Notes: generated from the sequence alone by a model not told the origin. Shown: positions 18,498-27,397, counted from the stretch's first letter. The stretch: DNA of 53,480 nt from Agromyces seonyuensis (GCF_009789225.1 NZ_WSTA01000018.1:1-53480); one strand, 5' to 3'. A program made the numbers and translations.

Positions 18498-18974
18498 TCA
18501 GTACTCGCCGGATCGGCGCAGCTGTTCCCACTCCTCCATGAGCGCGGGCAGCCGCGCTTCGAAGAAGCGGAAGAAGGCGGCCATCTCGGCGGTGCGACGC
18601 GATCCGGCGGACTCCGAATCGTCGATCGCCGCGACCGCTTTGTCGGCGACGGCGGCGAAGGCCGCGTAGACGGGGGACTTGCCGGCCAGCGCCACGTACC
18701 AGGCGTCGTCGAAGACCTCCCAGCGCTCGCGACGGCTGCCGGGCTGGGCGATGCGGTGGATGATGCCGAGCGATTCGAGATAGCGCACGCCTCCCGAGAT
18801 GGCCGCGGGGCTCACGGCGAGGGTTTCGGCGAGTTCGGCCGCGGTGCGGCCCCCTGAATCGGCGACGAGCAGCGCCATGAGGACGCGGGCGGGCATCTTC
18901 GGGAAGCCGGCCGCGATGAGCACCGCCGCGGCCTGCTCGACCGCCGCCCCCAGCGCCTGCTCGTCCTTCGGCAT
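18498..18974 (-). CDS. GbsR/MarR-family transcriptional regulator
   Basis: 158 residues. The winged helix is at about residues 24-80: PARVLMALLVAD, AELAETLAVSPAAISGGVRYLESLGIIHRI, a typical GbsR/MarR helix-turn-helix, followed by a wing (PGSRRERWEV) and a helical C-terminus. GGAGG precedes the ATG at 18974. It is the third gene after an ABC exporter and probably represses that operon, likely via the TTCACA…TGTGAA palindrome at 21621-21636. The inducer is unknown. Confidence 0.85.
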   Translation of the reverse strand: MPKDEQALGAAVEQAAAVLIAAGFPKMPARVLMALLVADSGGRTAAELAETLAVSPAAISGGVRYLESLGIIHRIAQPGSRRERWEVFDDAWYVALAGKSPVYAAFAAVADKAVAAIDDSESAGSRRTAEMAAFFRFFEARLPALMEEWEQLRRSGEY

Positions 18975-19041
18975 CCCGTCATCCTCCCATTCGCGGCCGC
19001 CCCGTTCCGGATCGGGGCGGCCCTCGACCGCTCGCCGCCGA

Positions 19042-20664
19042 CTACCCGTCGCCCGCCACCTGCCGGCGTCGCATGAGCACGAGCGCCGCCGCGATGCCGA
19101 CCGCCGCGACGCCGAGCAGCCACCAACCGCCCGACCAGTCGTAGTCGTCGCCCTGCGGCGTCGGCGCGTGCGCGAACGGCGACAGATCGTGGGTCCAGTC
19201 CGGCAGCCCGAGCAGCTCCCCGAAGACGCCGAGGAATCCGCTGAGGCCGAGCAGCGCCCACGTGAGCGGGATCGTCGCCTGGCGGGCGAGCACGAAGCAG
19301 AGCGCCGGGATCGCCACGAAGACGAGTGCCGCGGGCACCTGGCCGAGCGCCGCGAGGGCGCTGTCGCGGAGGGCCTGCGACGGGTCGTCGATGGAGGCCG
19401 TGCCGAGCACCGCCCCGAGGAAGGTCGCCGCGAGCGCGAGCACGGCCCCGATGGCGGCGACGGCGAGGAAGGCGGCGAGCCAGCGCACCCGCCCGACGGG
19501 CGTGGCCAGCACGAGTTCTGCGGTGCCGCGCGCTTCCTCCTGGCGCGCCTTGATGACGATCTGCGCCGCGCAGCAGGCGGCGAGGAGTCCGCCGATCGTG
19601 AAGAACGTCGTCAGCAGCGCCTGCTCGATCGTGCCGTCGGCGCCGGCGATGCCCTGGAGGGTGTCGCCGACCTGCGGCGCATCCGTGGCGATGGCGTCGA
19701 CGAGCGGGGTCAGCGAGGTCGCGAGCAGCCCGGTGAACAGCCCGCCGACGGCCCACGCGACGATCACGCCGACGTCGAGCTTCCAGGCGAGCCCGAGCGT
19801 CGAGGCCAGCACCGGTCCGGCGCTCGCGCGGCCGCGACGCCCGGGCAGCAGGCTCGCGCCGAGGTCGCGCACGCGCTGGAGCCCGAGCACCGCGAGCACG
19901 AGCAGGAGCCCGAAGCCGAGCGGCAGCAGCAGCGCGACCCAGTCGTCGCCGTTCCACGCGTTCGCGAGCTGCGCCCAACCGATGGGGGAGAGCCAGGAGG
20001 CCCAGCCGGGGGTCACGTGCAGCCCGTCCGCCGACCGCTCGCCGGTCGCGTCGCCGATCCCTCGGACGACGTACGCGGCGAGCACGGCCGCGACCGAGAG
20101 CGCGTTGGCCGCGCGGGAGGTGCGGAACAACTGCGCGGCGACGAGTCCGAACCCGAGGAACGCGATGCCGACCGCGGCGGTCGCCGCGCCGGTCACGAGC
20201 GCCCCGGAGACGGGCAGCCCGCCGCCCGCGAAGGCCGCGGCCACGAGCAGGGCGAGCACGACGTCGGCGAGGACGCCGTGCGCGACGGTCGCGATCGTCG
20301 GTGTGATCCGGCCGGCCGGTGTCGCGGCGACCTGCTCGGCGCGACCCTCCTCCTCTTCGGCGCGGGTGTGCCGCACGGCCAGGAACGTGTTCATGAGCCC
20401 GGCCATGAGCCCGAGGAAGGCGAAGATCAGGAAGAACGAGAACGCGCCCTCGTCGGCGCCGTTCGGCGTGCCGCGGAAGATCAGGATGGCGGGGGCCTGC
20501 GCGGTGAGCTGCAGCAGGCCGGCCCGTTCGGCCTCGGTCCCGTAGGACGAGCCGATCGCGCCCGGCACGATCGCCGCGAGGGCCGTCGTGCCGAGGATCC
20601 ACCAGAGCAGCGTCCAGCGGTCGCGACGGAGACGCTGCCGCAGCAGCGCGCCGAATCCGTTCAT
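19042..20664 (-). CDS. ABC exporter permease
   Basis: 540 residues with about 12 hydrophobic segments in two similar halves (MNGFGALLRQRLRRDRWTLLWWILG at the N-terminus; a second half from about LGLAWKLDVGVIVAWAV). It resembles permeases annotated as polyketide or multidrug exporters in Actinobacteria, and each half contains a loop with EEEEGRAEQVAATPAGR or QEEARGTAELVLATPVGR. It overlaps the ATPase gene by 4 bases. The substrate is unknown; drug efflux is a guess from homologues. Confidence 0.87.
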   Translation of the reverse strand: MNGFGALLRQRLRRDRWTLLWWILGTTALAAIVPGAIGSSYGTEAERAGLLQLTAQAPAILIFRGTPNGADEGAFSFFLIFAFLGLMAGLMNTFLAVRHTRAEEEEGRAEQVAATPAGRITPTIATVAHGVLADVVLALLVAAAFAGGGLPVSGALVTGAATAAVGIAFLGFGLVAAQLFRTSRAANALSVAAVLAAYVVRGIGDATGERSADGLHVTPGWASWLSPIGWAQLANAWNGDDWVALLLPLGFGLLLVLAVLGLQRVRDLGASLLPGRRGRASAGPVLASTLGLAWKLDVGVIVAWAVGGLFTGLLATSLTPLVDAIATDAPQVGDTLQGIAGADGTIEQALLTTFFTIGGLLAACCAAQIVIKARQEEARGTAELVLATPVGRVRWLAAFLAVAAIGAVLALAATFLGAVLGTASIDDPSQALRDSALAALGQVPAALVFVAIPALCFVLARQATIPLTWALLGLSGFLGVFGELLGLPDWTHDLSPFAHAPTPQGDDYDWSGGWWLLGVAAVGIAAALVLMRRRQVAGDG

Positions 20665-21599
20665 GCGCGCGGCGCCTCCTCGGCACCGGTCGCGGCGAGC
20701 TCGTCGCCGTAGTGGCGCAGGAACAGCTCCTCGAGCGACGGCGGCTCGACGGTGAGGCCCTGCACGCCGAGGCGGCCGAGTTCGGGCAGCAGGGCGGCGA
20801 CGGCATCCGAGTCGACGGTGAAGCGCACGCGCGCCTCGTCGACGGCGACGTCGTGCGCACCCGGGAGCGCGGAGATCGCCGCCGGGTCGAGGCCGTTCGT
20901 CGCGAACGACACGGAGGTGCGGGTGAGGTGGCGCAGCTCGCCGAGGCTGCCGGACTCGACGGTGCGGCCCGCGCGGATGATGCTGACGCGGTCGCAGAGT
21001 TGCTCGACCTCGCTCAGGATGTGGCTCGAGAGCAGCACGGTCGCGCCGTCGGCGCGCACACGGTCGACCTCTCGCCGGAAGACCTGCTCCATGAGGGGGT
21101 CGAGGCCGCTCGTCGGCTCGTCGAGCACGTAGAGGTCGGCGGGCGTCGCGAAGGCGGCGATGAGCGCCACCTTCTGCCGATTGCCCTTCGAGTACGCGCG
21201 GCCCTTGACGCGCGGGTCGAACTGGAACTCCTGCATGAGCCGGGCCCTGCGCTCGGTGTAGGCCGCGCGGTCGACGGTGCCGCCGCGCAGGCGTGCGAAG
21301 AAATCGACGGCCTCGCCGCCGGTGAGGTTCGGCCAGAGGCTCACGTCGCCGGGCACGTACGCGATGCGGCGGTGAAGGGCGGAGGCCCAGCCCCAGGGCT
21401 CGTCGTCGAAAATGCGGGCGGTGCCCTCGGTGGCGCGGGCGAGCCCGAGCAGGATGCGGATGGTGGTGGACTTGCCGGCGCCGTTCGGGCCGAGGAAGCC
21501 GTGCACGGTGCCGGCCTCGACGTCGAGGTCGAGCCCGTCCAGCGCGCGGGTGCGGCCGAAGCGCTTGACGAGCCCCTCGGTGCGGATCACGGTGGTCAT
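20661..21599 (-). CDS. ABC exporter ATP-binding protein
   Basis: 312 residues. Walker A GPNGAGKSTT (about residues 39-48), signature-like AYSKGNRQKVALIAAF, Walker B LYVLDEPTSGLD, and H-loop LLSSHILSEVEQ. A C-terminal domain of about 90 residues is typical of DrrA-like ATPases. It powers the permease encoded next. The operator TTCACA-N4-TGTGAA lies 22-37 bases upstream of the ATG. The signature motif is SKGNRQK rather than LSGGQ, common in this subfamily. Confidence 0.92.
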   Translation of the reverse strand: MTTVIRTEGLVKRFGRTRALDGLDLDVEAGTVHGFLGPNGAGKSTTIRILLGLARATEGTARIFDDEPWGWASALHRRIAYVPGDVSLWPNLTGGEAVDFFARLRGGTVDRAAYTERRARLMQEFQFDPRVKGRAYSKGNRQKVALIAAFATPADLYVLDEPTSGLDPLMEQVFRREVDRVRADGATVLLSSHILSEVEQLCDRVSIIRAGRTVESGSLGELRHLTRTSVSFATNGLDPAAISALPGAHDVAVDEARVRFTVDSDAVAALLPELGRLGVQGLTVEPPSLEELFLRHYGDELAATGAEEAPRA

Positions 21600-21620
21600 G
21601 GAGCGCGAGCGTACGCCCGA

Positions 21621-21636
21621 TTCACAGTTTTGTGAA
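21621..21636. promoter_or_regulatory. Perfect palindrome TTCACA-N4-TGTGAA, likely operator of the ABC exporter operon
   Basis: An exact 6-bp inverted repeat with a 4-base AT-rich centre, 22 bases upstream of the ATPase ATG and just downstream of the trkA stop. It is the only AT-rich patch nearby. The regulator encoded at 18498-18974 is the best candidate binder; binding is inferred. Confidence 0.6.
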
Positions 21637-21676
21637 TACTCTGAATGCGCGCGGCTCGGCGGCCGGGCCGGCCAAC

Positions 21677-22345
21677 TCAGTCGAGCGCGGCGAACCGCTC
21701 GATGTCGGCCTCCCGGCCGGAGACGATGATGAGGTCGTGGTTCGAGACGACCGTCTGCTCGGTCGCGTAGGTGAAGTCCTTGCCGGGGCTCTTCACGCCG
21801 ACGACGGTCACGTGGTACTTCGAGCGCACGCCCGAGTCGGTGAGGTTCTTGCCGCGGATCGTCTTCGGCGGGTACATCTTCACCAGGGCGAAGTCGTCGT
21901 CGAACTCGATGAAGTCGAGCATCCGGCCTGTCAGGAGGTGCGCGGCGCGCTCGCCGGCCTCACGCTCCGGGTAGACGACCTTGTTCGCGCCGATCCGGGA
22001 GAGGATGCGGCCGTGCGAGGCCGAGATCGCCTTCGCCCAGATCTGCGGCACCTTGAGGTCGACGAGGTTCGCCGTGATGAGCACGGAGGCCTCCACCGAG
22101 GAGCCGACCGCGCAGACGGCCGTCGAGAACTCGTGCGCGCCGATCTGCTTGAGCGCGTCGATCGAGCGGGCGTCCGCGACGACGGCGTGCGTGACGCGCT
22201 CCGCCCACTTCTGCACGAGGAGCTCGTCGGAGTCGACGGCGAGGACCTCGCGGCCGAGCCGGTCGAGCTGGCCGGCGGTCGCCGCGCCGAAGCGCCCCAG
22301 TCCGATGACGAGCACGGGGGCGTCGTGCTTGATGCGTTCAGCCAA
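21677..22345 (-). CDS. Trk/Ktr potassium uptake regulatory subunit (TrkA/KtrA)
   Basis: 222 residues. RCK_N Rossmann domain with VIGLGRFGAATAGQL (about residues 12-26) and acidic D37-D39 (VDSDEL), then an RCK_C domain (about residues 140-222, VKMYPPKTIRGKNL … HDLIIVSGREADIERF). It binds nucleotides and possibly c-di-AMP, and gates the TrkH/KtrB channel encoded just upstream. Its first 8 bases overlap the end of the trkH gene. Confidence 0.92.
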   Translation of the reverse strand: MAERIKHDAPVLVIGLGRFGAATAGQLDRLGREVLAVDSDELLVQKWAERVTHAVVADARSIDALKQIGAHEFSTAVCAVGSSVEASVLITANLVDLKVPQIWAKAISASHGRILSRIGANKVVYPEREAGERAAHLLTGRMLDFIEFDDDFALVKMYPPKTIRGKNLTDSGVRSKYHVTVVGVKSPGKDFTYATEQTVVSNHDLIIVSGREADIERFAALD

Positions 22346-23780
22346 CGATGGGCCTCTCTTCCGGTTTCTTGTACAGCTGCCGACGCTGGGACGACGCGAG
22401 CGCCGCCGCGAAGGTCACGGTGCCGACGCGTCCGAGGAACATCGTCACCGCCATCACGTACACGCCCTCGGGCGGCAGCGACGCGGTGAGGCCCGTCGAG
22501 AGGCCGCACGTCGCGAACGCGGAGATGACGTCGAAGAGCACTTGCTCGAACGGCATCTTCGTGAGCTGGAGGATCCAGATGCTCGCCCCCGCGACGATCG
22601 TCGCACCCCACAGCACGACGGCGACGGCCAGGCGCAGGATGTCCGCGGGGATGCGCCGGCCGAAGGCCTCGATGGCGGGCGCGCCGCGGGCCTCGGCGAA
22701 CGCGGCGAGGACGAGCACGGCGAACGTCGTCACCTTGATGCCGCCCGCGGTGGACGCGGAGCCGCCGCCGATGAACATGAGCATGCTCGAGACGAGCATC
22801 GACGACCCGTACAGGTCGTGCATGTTCACGGTCGAGAAGCCGCCCGATCTCGTCATCATCGACATGAAGAGCGCTTGGTACGTCGTCTCGCCGAAGCCCA
22901 TCGAGCCGTAGGTCTTCGGGTTCGAGTATTCGAGCAGCAGGAACATGATCATCCCGAAGACGAGCAGCACGGCGGTCGTCGTCAGGGTCAACTTCACGTG
23001 CACGCCCCAGCGGCGCGGATTCCGCCAGCCGCGGGCGAGGGCGAAGATGACGGGGAAGCCCAGACCGCCGAGGAAGACGGCGATCATGAGCCAGGTGAGC
23101 ATCCAGTAGTCGGTCTCGAACGGCGCGAGGCCCTCGGGGTTCGGCGAGAAGCCGGTGTTCGTGAACGCCATCGCCGCGTAGTACGCGGAGTACCAGAGCG
23201 CATGCCAGAAGTCGTATCCCGCGGCCAGCATGCTCGGCAGGATCGCGAGCATCGTGATGCCCTCGATGACGATCGCCGAGATGGCGACGGCGGCCAGGAG
23301 GCCGCCGACGTCGCCGAGCTTGATCGCCTGCCGCTCGGAGACGGGGCCGGTGTGGATGCGGGAGGGGTTCGTGTCGCTCGCGGCGATGAGCTTCGCGCGG
23401 AGGCCGAGCCGGCGCGAGATCGCGAGGCCGAGCACGGAGGCGAGCGTGAGCACGCCGACGCCGCCGATGTTGACGCCGATGAACACGAGCCCGTTGCCGA
23501 ACGCCGACCAGTGCGTCGACATGTCGACGGTCGTGAGGCCAGTCACGCAGATCGTCGAGACCGCGGTGAACAGGGCGTCGTGGAGCGGGGTGAACTCACG
23601 GGTGCGGCTCGAGATCGGCAGGGTGAAGAGCACCGTGAAGAGCACGATGAGCCCGAGGAACACGGTGATGGCGAACCGCGACGGATACCGGCCGACGACC
23701 TGGTCGATCGCATCCCGCAATTTCACCGGCCGACCGCGGAAGCGCCCGAATCGCGGCCGATCGAACGCCTGCCCCCGCAT
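22338..23780 (-). CDS. TrkH/KtrB-type potassium transporter, membrane subunit
   Basis: 480 residues with the four membrane-pore-membrane repeats of the family. Filter regions are visible as STICVTGLTTVD, MAFTNTGFSPN, MMTRSGGFSTVN and SAFATCGLSTGL. A short basic N-terminus (RPRFGRFRGRPVKLRDAI) precedes the first TM. GGGAGG is 5-6 nt before the ATG. With the TrkA subunit it makes a Na+- or H+-linked K+ uptake system, the constitutive partner of the inducible Kdp pump nearby. Confidence 0.93.
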   Translation of the reverse strand: MRGQAFDRPRFGRFRGRPVKLRDAIDQVVGRYPSRFAITVFLGLIVLFTVLFTLPISSRTREFTPLHDALFTAVSTICVTGLTTVDMSTHWSAFGNGLVFIGVNIGGVGVLTLASVLGLAISRRLGLRAKLIAASDTNPSRIHTGPVSERQAIKLGDVGGLLAAVAISAIVIEGITMLAILPSMLAAGYDFWHALWYSAYYAAMAFTNTGFSPNPEGLAPFETDYWMLTWLMIAVFLGGLGFPVIFALARGWRNPRRWGVHVKLTLTTTAVLLVFGMIMFLLLEYSNPKTYGSMGFGETTYQALFMSMMTRSGGFSTVNMHDLYGSSMLVSSMLMFIGGGSASTAGGIKVTTFAVLVLAAFAEARGAPAIEAFGRRIPADILRLAVAVVLWGATIVAGASIWILQLTKMPFEQVLFDVISAFATCGLSTGLTASLPPEGVYVMAVTMFLGRVGTVTFAAALASSQRRQLYKKPEERPIVG

Positions 23781-23914
23781 GCACCCCTCCCACGGGTCGG
23801 TCCCGCCATGCTACTCCCGGCGATTCCGGCGCCGCGGGCCGACCGGCGCGCCACGCGCCATGTGCATGCCGCAGGGCGTGCACGATCCATCGGCGAGGCC
23901 CTAGCCTATGTCGC

Positions 23915-24349
23915 ATGGCGGATATCTTCGACGTGGTCGCCGACACCACGCGCCGGGACATCCTGGCGGTGCTCCTCCGTCAGGAGGACTCGACCGGCGA
24001 GTGCAGCGTGTCGGAGATCGTCGCCGAGCTCGGCCTCAGCCAGCCGACGGTCTCGAAGCACCTCAAGGTGCTGCGCGAAGCCGGTCTCGCGGGCGTCCGC
24101 GAAGAGGGCCAGCACCGCTACTACCACCTCGTGCGCGAGCCCCTCGAGACGATCGAGGACTGGCTCATCCCGTTCACCTCGGCGGATGCGGCCGCGGACG
24201 CGGCGACGCTCGCCGCCGCGGGCGGCACGATGCTGAACGAGGAGCAGCTGGGCTTCGCGACCGCGCTCGGCAAGATCGCCGCCGACGCCGCGCTGCGGGT
24301 GCAGGCCGCCGTCGCCCCCATCCGCCGCAAGGCGAGCGACGTCGACTGA
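23915..24349 (+). CDS. ArsR-type (winged helix) transcriptional regulator
   Basis: 144 residues. The HTH covers about residues 5-75: VVADTTRRDILAVLLRQ, VSEIVAELGLSQPTVSKHLKVLREAGLAGVREEGQHRYYHL. There is no metal-binding CxC motif, so it is probably not a metal sensor. The C-terminal 60 residues are Ala-rich and helical. ATG 23915 lies 7 nt after TAGCCT (23902-23907), suggesting a leaderless mRNA. Divergent from trkH. Target unknown. Confidence 0.88.
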   Translation: MADIFDVVADTTRRDILAVLLRQEDSTGECSVSEIVAELGLSQPTVSKHLKVLREAGLAGVREEGQHRYYHLVREPLETIEDWLIPFTSADAAADAATLAAAGGTMLNEEQLGFATALGKIAADAALRVQAAVAPIRRKASDVD

Positions 24350-24409
24350 CGCCTGCGCGAATCCGGGGAATCCGGCGAACGCCGCCTGTACGGGCCTCAG
24401 ACTGGTCGC

Positions 24410-24832
24410 ATGACGACTGCGAACCATGATCTGTACGGCCCCGCCCACGTCGAGCGCTACGTCGAGACCGACGGCGAAGCGGGCTACCGCTGGCGCAACG
24501 ACACCACGATCCTCCTGCTGACCACGCTCGGACGGAAGTCCGGCGAGGAGCGCACGCAGCCCCTCATCTTCCGCCCGTGGGGCGACGACTACCTCGTCGT
24601 CGCGTCGAAGGGCGGCACGGATGCCCCGCCGGCGTGGTTCCTCAACCTCGAGGCGGACCCGTCGGTGACGGTGCAGATCCTCGACGACCGCTTCGCCGCC
24701 ACGGCGCGCACCGCGACCGCGGAGGAGCAGCCGGCGATGTGGGAGGAGATGGTCGCGGCCTGGCCCGACTACGAGAACTACCAGCGCCGCACCGAGCGCC
24801 GCATCCCCGTCGTGGTGCTCTCCCGCGTCTGA
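24410..24832 (+). CDS. F420-dependent (Ddn-like) nitroreductase family protein
   Basis: 140 residues. The deazaflavin-dependent nitroreductase fold shows LLTTLGRKSGEERTQPLIF, YLVVASKGGTDAPPAWFLNLEADPSVTVQI and the C-terminal WPDYENYQRRTERRIPVVVLSR. Characterised members use coenzyme F420H2; this one is assigned by family only. ATG 24410 is 6 nt after CAGACT (24398-24403), a weaker -10. It converges with the GNAT gene. Confidence 0.87.
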   Translation: MTTANHDLYGPAHVERYVETDGEAGYRWRNDTTILLLTTLGRKSGEERTQPLIFRPWGDDYLVVASKGGTDAPPAWFLNLEADPSVTVQILDDRFAATARTATAEEQPAMWEEMVAAWPDYENYQRRTERRIPVVVLSRV

Positions 24833-24855
24833 CGCGTCGGCTCCGGATGCCCGGC

Positions 24856-25380
24856 CTAGAGCCGCTTGACCATGACGACCTCGAGGTCGCCGGCGACGAG
24901 CGGGTAGGGGGTACGGGCCCCGGTGTCGTGGAACCCGCGGCGCTCGTAGAACCGGGTCGCCCGCGGGTTCCGCTCGTGCACCTCGAGCGTGAGCGTCGTG
25001 GCCTGCATCCGGGCCCACTCCTCGATGCCGTCGAGCAGCGCATCGGCGACGCCCGCGCGGGAACCGCGGTAGTCGGGGGAGACGTAGACGCCGATGAGCA
25101 TCGGGCCGGTCTTCGCGTCGGGGACGAAGCCGCCCATGGTGCCGATCCAGCGGCCCTCGCCGTTCGGCGACACCGGGTCCGACTCGATGGCCGCGAGCGC
25201 GATGCGACCGGGGTGCGAGCCGCGCGCGCCCCGGTTGCGCCACTCGGCCTCCGGCTGCGCCAGGGCGTGCTCCATCGTCTCGAGGAAGGCGAGCGGGGTG
25301 TCCTCGAGCATCTCGAGCCGGAGAGCGCGGACCTGCCGCCAGTCGTCTGCGGTCGTTCGTCGCACGTGGAACCCGGCCAT
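24856..25380 (-). CDS. GNAT family N-acetyltransferase
   Basis: 174 residues, MAGFHVRRTTADDWRQVRALRLEMLEDTPLAF. The acetyl-CoA loop is at YVSPDYRGSRAGVADALLDG (R/Q-x-x-G-x-A type) and the C-terminal strand at EVHERNPRATRFYERRGF, typical of GNAT. The substrate is unknown. ATG 25380 lies 6 nt after TACCGT (25387-25392, minus strand). A longer frame upstream lacks support. Confidence 0.85.
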   Translation of the reverse strand: MAGFHVRRTTADDWRQVRALRLEMLEDTPLAFLETMEHALAQPEAEWRNRGARGSHPGRIALAAIESDPVSPNGEGRWIGTMGGFVPDAKTGPMLIGVYVSPDYRGSRAGVADALLDGIEEWARMQATTLTLEVHERNPRATRFYERRGFHDTGARTPYPLVAGDLEVVMVKRL

Positions 25381-25462
25381 GCCCCGACGGTAGCGAACCG
25401 GGCGCGCAGGCGGCGCATCGAGGCATCCTCGGTTCCTGAACGAGGCTGCTCGGGCGATCGGG

Positions 25463-25534
25463 TAGACTATCCCGAGGCCGTTCCGGCTCAGGGCGCGACA
25501 CACGCGTCCGACCACATACTTTTGTGAGGTTTTC
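25463..25534 (+). promoter_or_regulatory. -10 TAGACT and 5' leader of bS22 gene
   Basis: TAGACT at 25463-25468 is followed by a leader of about 60 bases and a ribosome-binding GTGAGG (25523-25528) 6 nt before GTG 25535. No convincing -35 was found at standard spacing. Confidence 0.4.
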
Positions 25535-25633
25535 GTGGGTTCTGTCATCAAGAAGCGTCGCAAGCGCATGGCGAAGAAGAAGCACCGCAAGCTGCTTCGC
25601 AAGACTCGCCACCAGCGTCGCAACAAGAAGTAA
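25535..25633 (+). CDS. Small ribosomal protein bS22 (AURKAIP1/COX24-like)
   Basis: 32 residues, MGSVIKKRRKRMAKKKHRKL then LRKTRHQRRNKK; almost entirely basic. It matches the actinobacterial 33-residue 30S protein bS22 (MGSVIKKRRKRM is diagnostic), which sits near the decoding centre in mycobacterial ribosomes. Start GTG 25535 with GTGAGG upstream; codon use is of the highly expressed type (CGT, CGC, AAG). A strong terminator follows at 25662-25693. Confidence 0.93.
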   Translation: MGSVIKKRRKRMAKKKHRKLLRKTRHQRRNKK

Positions 25634-25661
25634 GTTCCGCTCCGCGCGACTTGCTGGCACG

Positions 25662-25693
25662 AAGCGTCGATCCCGCACGGGCTCGGCGCTTTT
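25662..25693 (+). terminator. Rho-independent terminator after bS22
   Basis: The arms AAGCGTCGATCCCG and CGGGCTCGGCGCTT pair over 14 positions with one mismatch and one G-T pair, and a CA loop, running straight into TTTT. It is 28 bases after the bS22 stop. Confidence 0.85.
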
Positions 25694-25739
25694 CGCTTCC
25701 CCGGGGACGCTGCCGCGGCGCCGTCCTAGGCTGGTCCAC

Positions 25740-26030
25740 GTGTTCCGCAAGCGCGAATCGCCCGTTCGACGGGTCACCCTCATCGGCAAGCCCGGCTGCC
25801 ACCTGTGCGACGACGCCCGGGGCGTCATCCAGGGCGTGCTCGCCGGTCTCGAGGGCACGCGGGGCGCGCCCGTCGTCGAGTTCGCCGAGGTCAACCTGCT
25901 CGAGGACGCCGAGCTGACGGCGAAGTACAGCGAGGACATCCCCGTCGTGCTCATCGACGACGAGGTGCACGACTTCTGGCGGGTCGACGCCGACCGCTTC
26001 CGTTCGGCGCTCACCGGCGCGAAGCGTTGA
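25740..26030 (+). CDS. Glutaredoxin-like thiol protein
   Basis: 96 residues from GTG 25740. A thioredoxin-fold protein of the DUF836/glutaredoxin 2-like type: RRVTLIGKPGCHLCDDARGVIQ with CHLC as the redox pair, then DIPVVLIDDEVHDFWRVDADRF, where the cis-Pro is seen (IPVV). GTG is 7 nt after TAGGCT (25727-25732), so likely leaderless. Its stop overlaps the TTG start of the MFS gene (TTGA). In many actinobacteria this gene lies next to the histidine phosphatase/ResA set. Confidence 0.87.
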   Translation: MFRKRESPVRRVTLIGKPGCHLCDDARGVIQGVLAGLEGTRGAPVVEFAEVNLLEDAELTAKYSEDIPVVLIDDEVHDFWRVDADRFRSALTGAKR

Positions 26031-27397
26031 GCGAGGCGGGCGCGGGCACCGGCGCGGAGACCGGCACGGCTTCCCGGCCGCTCACGCGGCCCGAGCGGCT
26101 CGACCGCCTGCCCTTCACCCGCAAGCACGGCCGGCTGCTCGGCGGCGCCGGCATCGGGTGGGCGCTCGACGCCCTCGACGTGGGGCTGCTCTCATTCGTC
26201 ATCGCCGCGCTCCGCGTGCAATGGGACGCCGAGGTCGGCTCGCTCGGCCTCGTCGCCTCGGTCGGCTTCGCCGGCATGGCGATCGGCGCGGCACTCGGCG
26301 GGCTGCTCGCCGACCGCATCGGGCGCAAGCAGGTCTTCGCCCTCACGCTGCTCGTCTACGGGCTCGCGACGGGTGCGTCCGCGCTCGCGACGGGCGTCGG
26401 GATGCTCATCGCGCTGCGCTTCCTCGTCGGCCTCGGCCTCGGCGCCGAGCTGCCCGTCGCCTCGACGCTCGTCAGCGAGTTCGCGCCGAAGAAGATCCGC
26501 GGCCGCGTCATCGTCGTGCTCGAGTCGTTCTGGGCGATCGGCTGGATCGCCGCCGCGCTCATCGGCTTCCTCGTCATCCCGGGCTCCGACGACGGCTGGC
26601 GCTGGGCGCTCGCGCTCGGCGCGATCCCCGCGGCCTGGGCCATCGTCGTGCGGTGGGGGCTGCCCGAGTCGGTGCGCTTCCTCGACGCGAAGGGCCGCCA
26701 CGAGCAGGCCGAGCGGGTCGTCCGCGAGTTCGAGGAGTCCGCGGGCGTGCCGGCCCCCGCCGAGACGGCTCCGACGCCGGAATCCACGTCGACGGGCGGC
26801 ATCCGCGAGCTCTTCCACGACGGCCGCACCCGCCGCACCATCGCCATCTGGGTGGTGTGGTTCACCGTGAACTTCTCGTACTACGGAGCGTTCACGTGGC
26901 TGCCGAGCATCCTCGTCGCCGAGGGCTACGACCTCCTGACCTCGTTCGGGTACGTCCTGCTCATCACCCTCGCCCAGCTGCCCGGCTACGCGCTCTCGGC
27001 CTGGCTCATCGAGGCGTGGGGCCGCCGGGCGACGCTCGCGGCGTTCCTCGCCGGGTCGGTCGTCTCGGCCGTCGCCTTCGGGTTCGGCGCGGTCAGCGGC
27101 AGCGAGGTGCAGATCGTCGTGAGCGGCATGCTCATGTCGCTCTGCAACCTCGGCGCGTGGGGCGCGCTCTACGCCGTGACGCCCGAGCTCTACCCGACGC
27201 GCCTGCGCGCCACAGGGTCCGGCTGGGCCGCGGGCGTCGGGCGCATCGCCTCGATCCTCGCGCCGCTCACGGTCGCACCGCTCATCGCCGTCGGCGGCAC
27301 GACGCCGCTGTTCGTGCTCTTCGCCGTGGTCTTCGCGGTCGCCGCCGCCGCCGCGCTGTTCCTGCCGGAGCTGAAGGGGACTTCGCTGGTCGAGTAG
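26027..27397 (+). CDS. MFS transporter (sugar-porter/SV2-like type)
   Basis: 456 residues if the TTG at 26027 is used; it overlaps the upstream stop by 4 bases. Twelve TM helices in two halves. Signatures: GWALDALDVGLLSF in TM1, LLADRIGRKQVF (motif A), RFLVGLGLGAELPVASTLVSEFAP, and PELYPTRLRATGSGWA in the second half. It is similar to aromatic acid or niacin-type permeases; the substrate is not known. The last residues SLVE and the TAG stop are encoded by palindromic repeat D. Confidence 0.88.
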   Translation: MSEAGAGTGAETGTASRPLTRPERLDRLPFTRKHGRLLGGAGIGWALDALDVGLLSFVIAALRVQWDAEVGSLGLVASVGFAGMAIGAALGGLLADRIGRKQVFALTLLVYGLATGASALATGVGMLIALRFLVGLGLGAELPVASTLVSEFAPKKIRGRVIVVLESFWAIGWIAAALIGFLVIPGSDDGWRWALALGAIPAAWAIVVRWGLPESVRFLDAKGRHEQAERVVREFEESAGVPAPAETAPTPESTSTGGIRELFHDGRTRRTIAIWVVWFTVNFSYYGAFTWLPSILVAEGYDLLTSFGYVLLITLAQLPGYALSAWLIEAWGRRATLAAFLAGSVVSAVAFGFGAVSGSEVQIVVSGMLMSLCNLGAWGALYAVTPELYPTRLRATGSGWAAGVGRIASILAPLTVAPLIAVGGTTPLFVLFAVVFAVAAAAALFLPELKGTSLVE

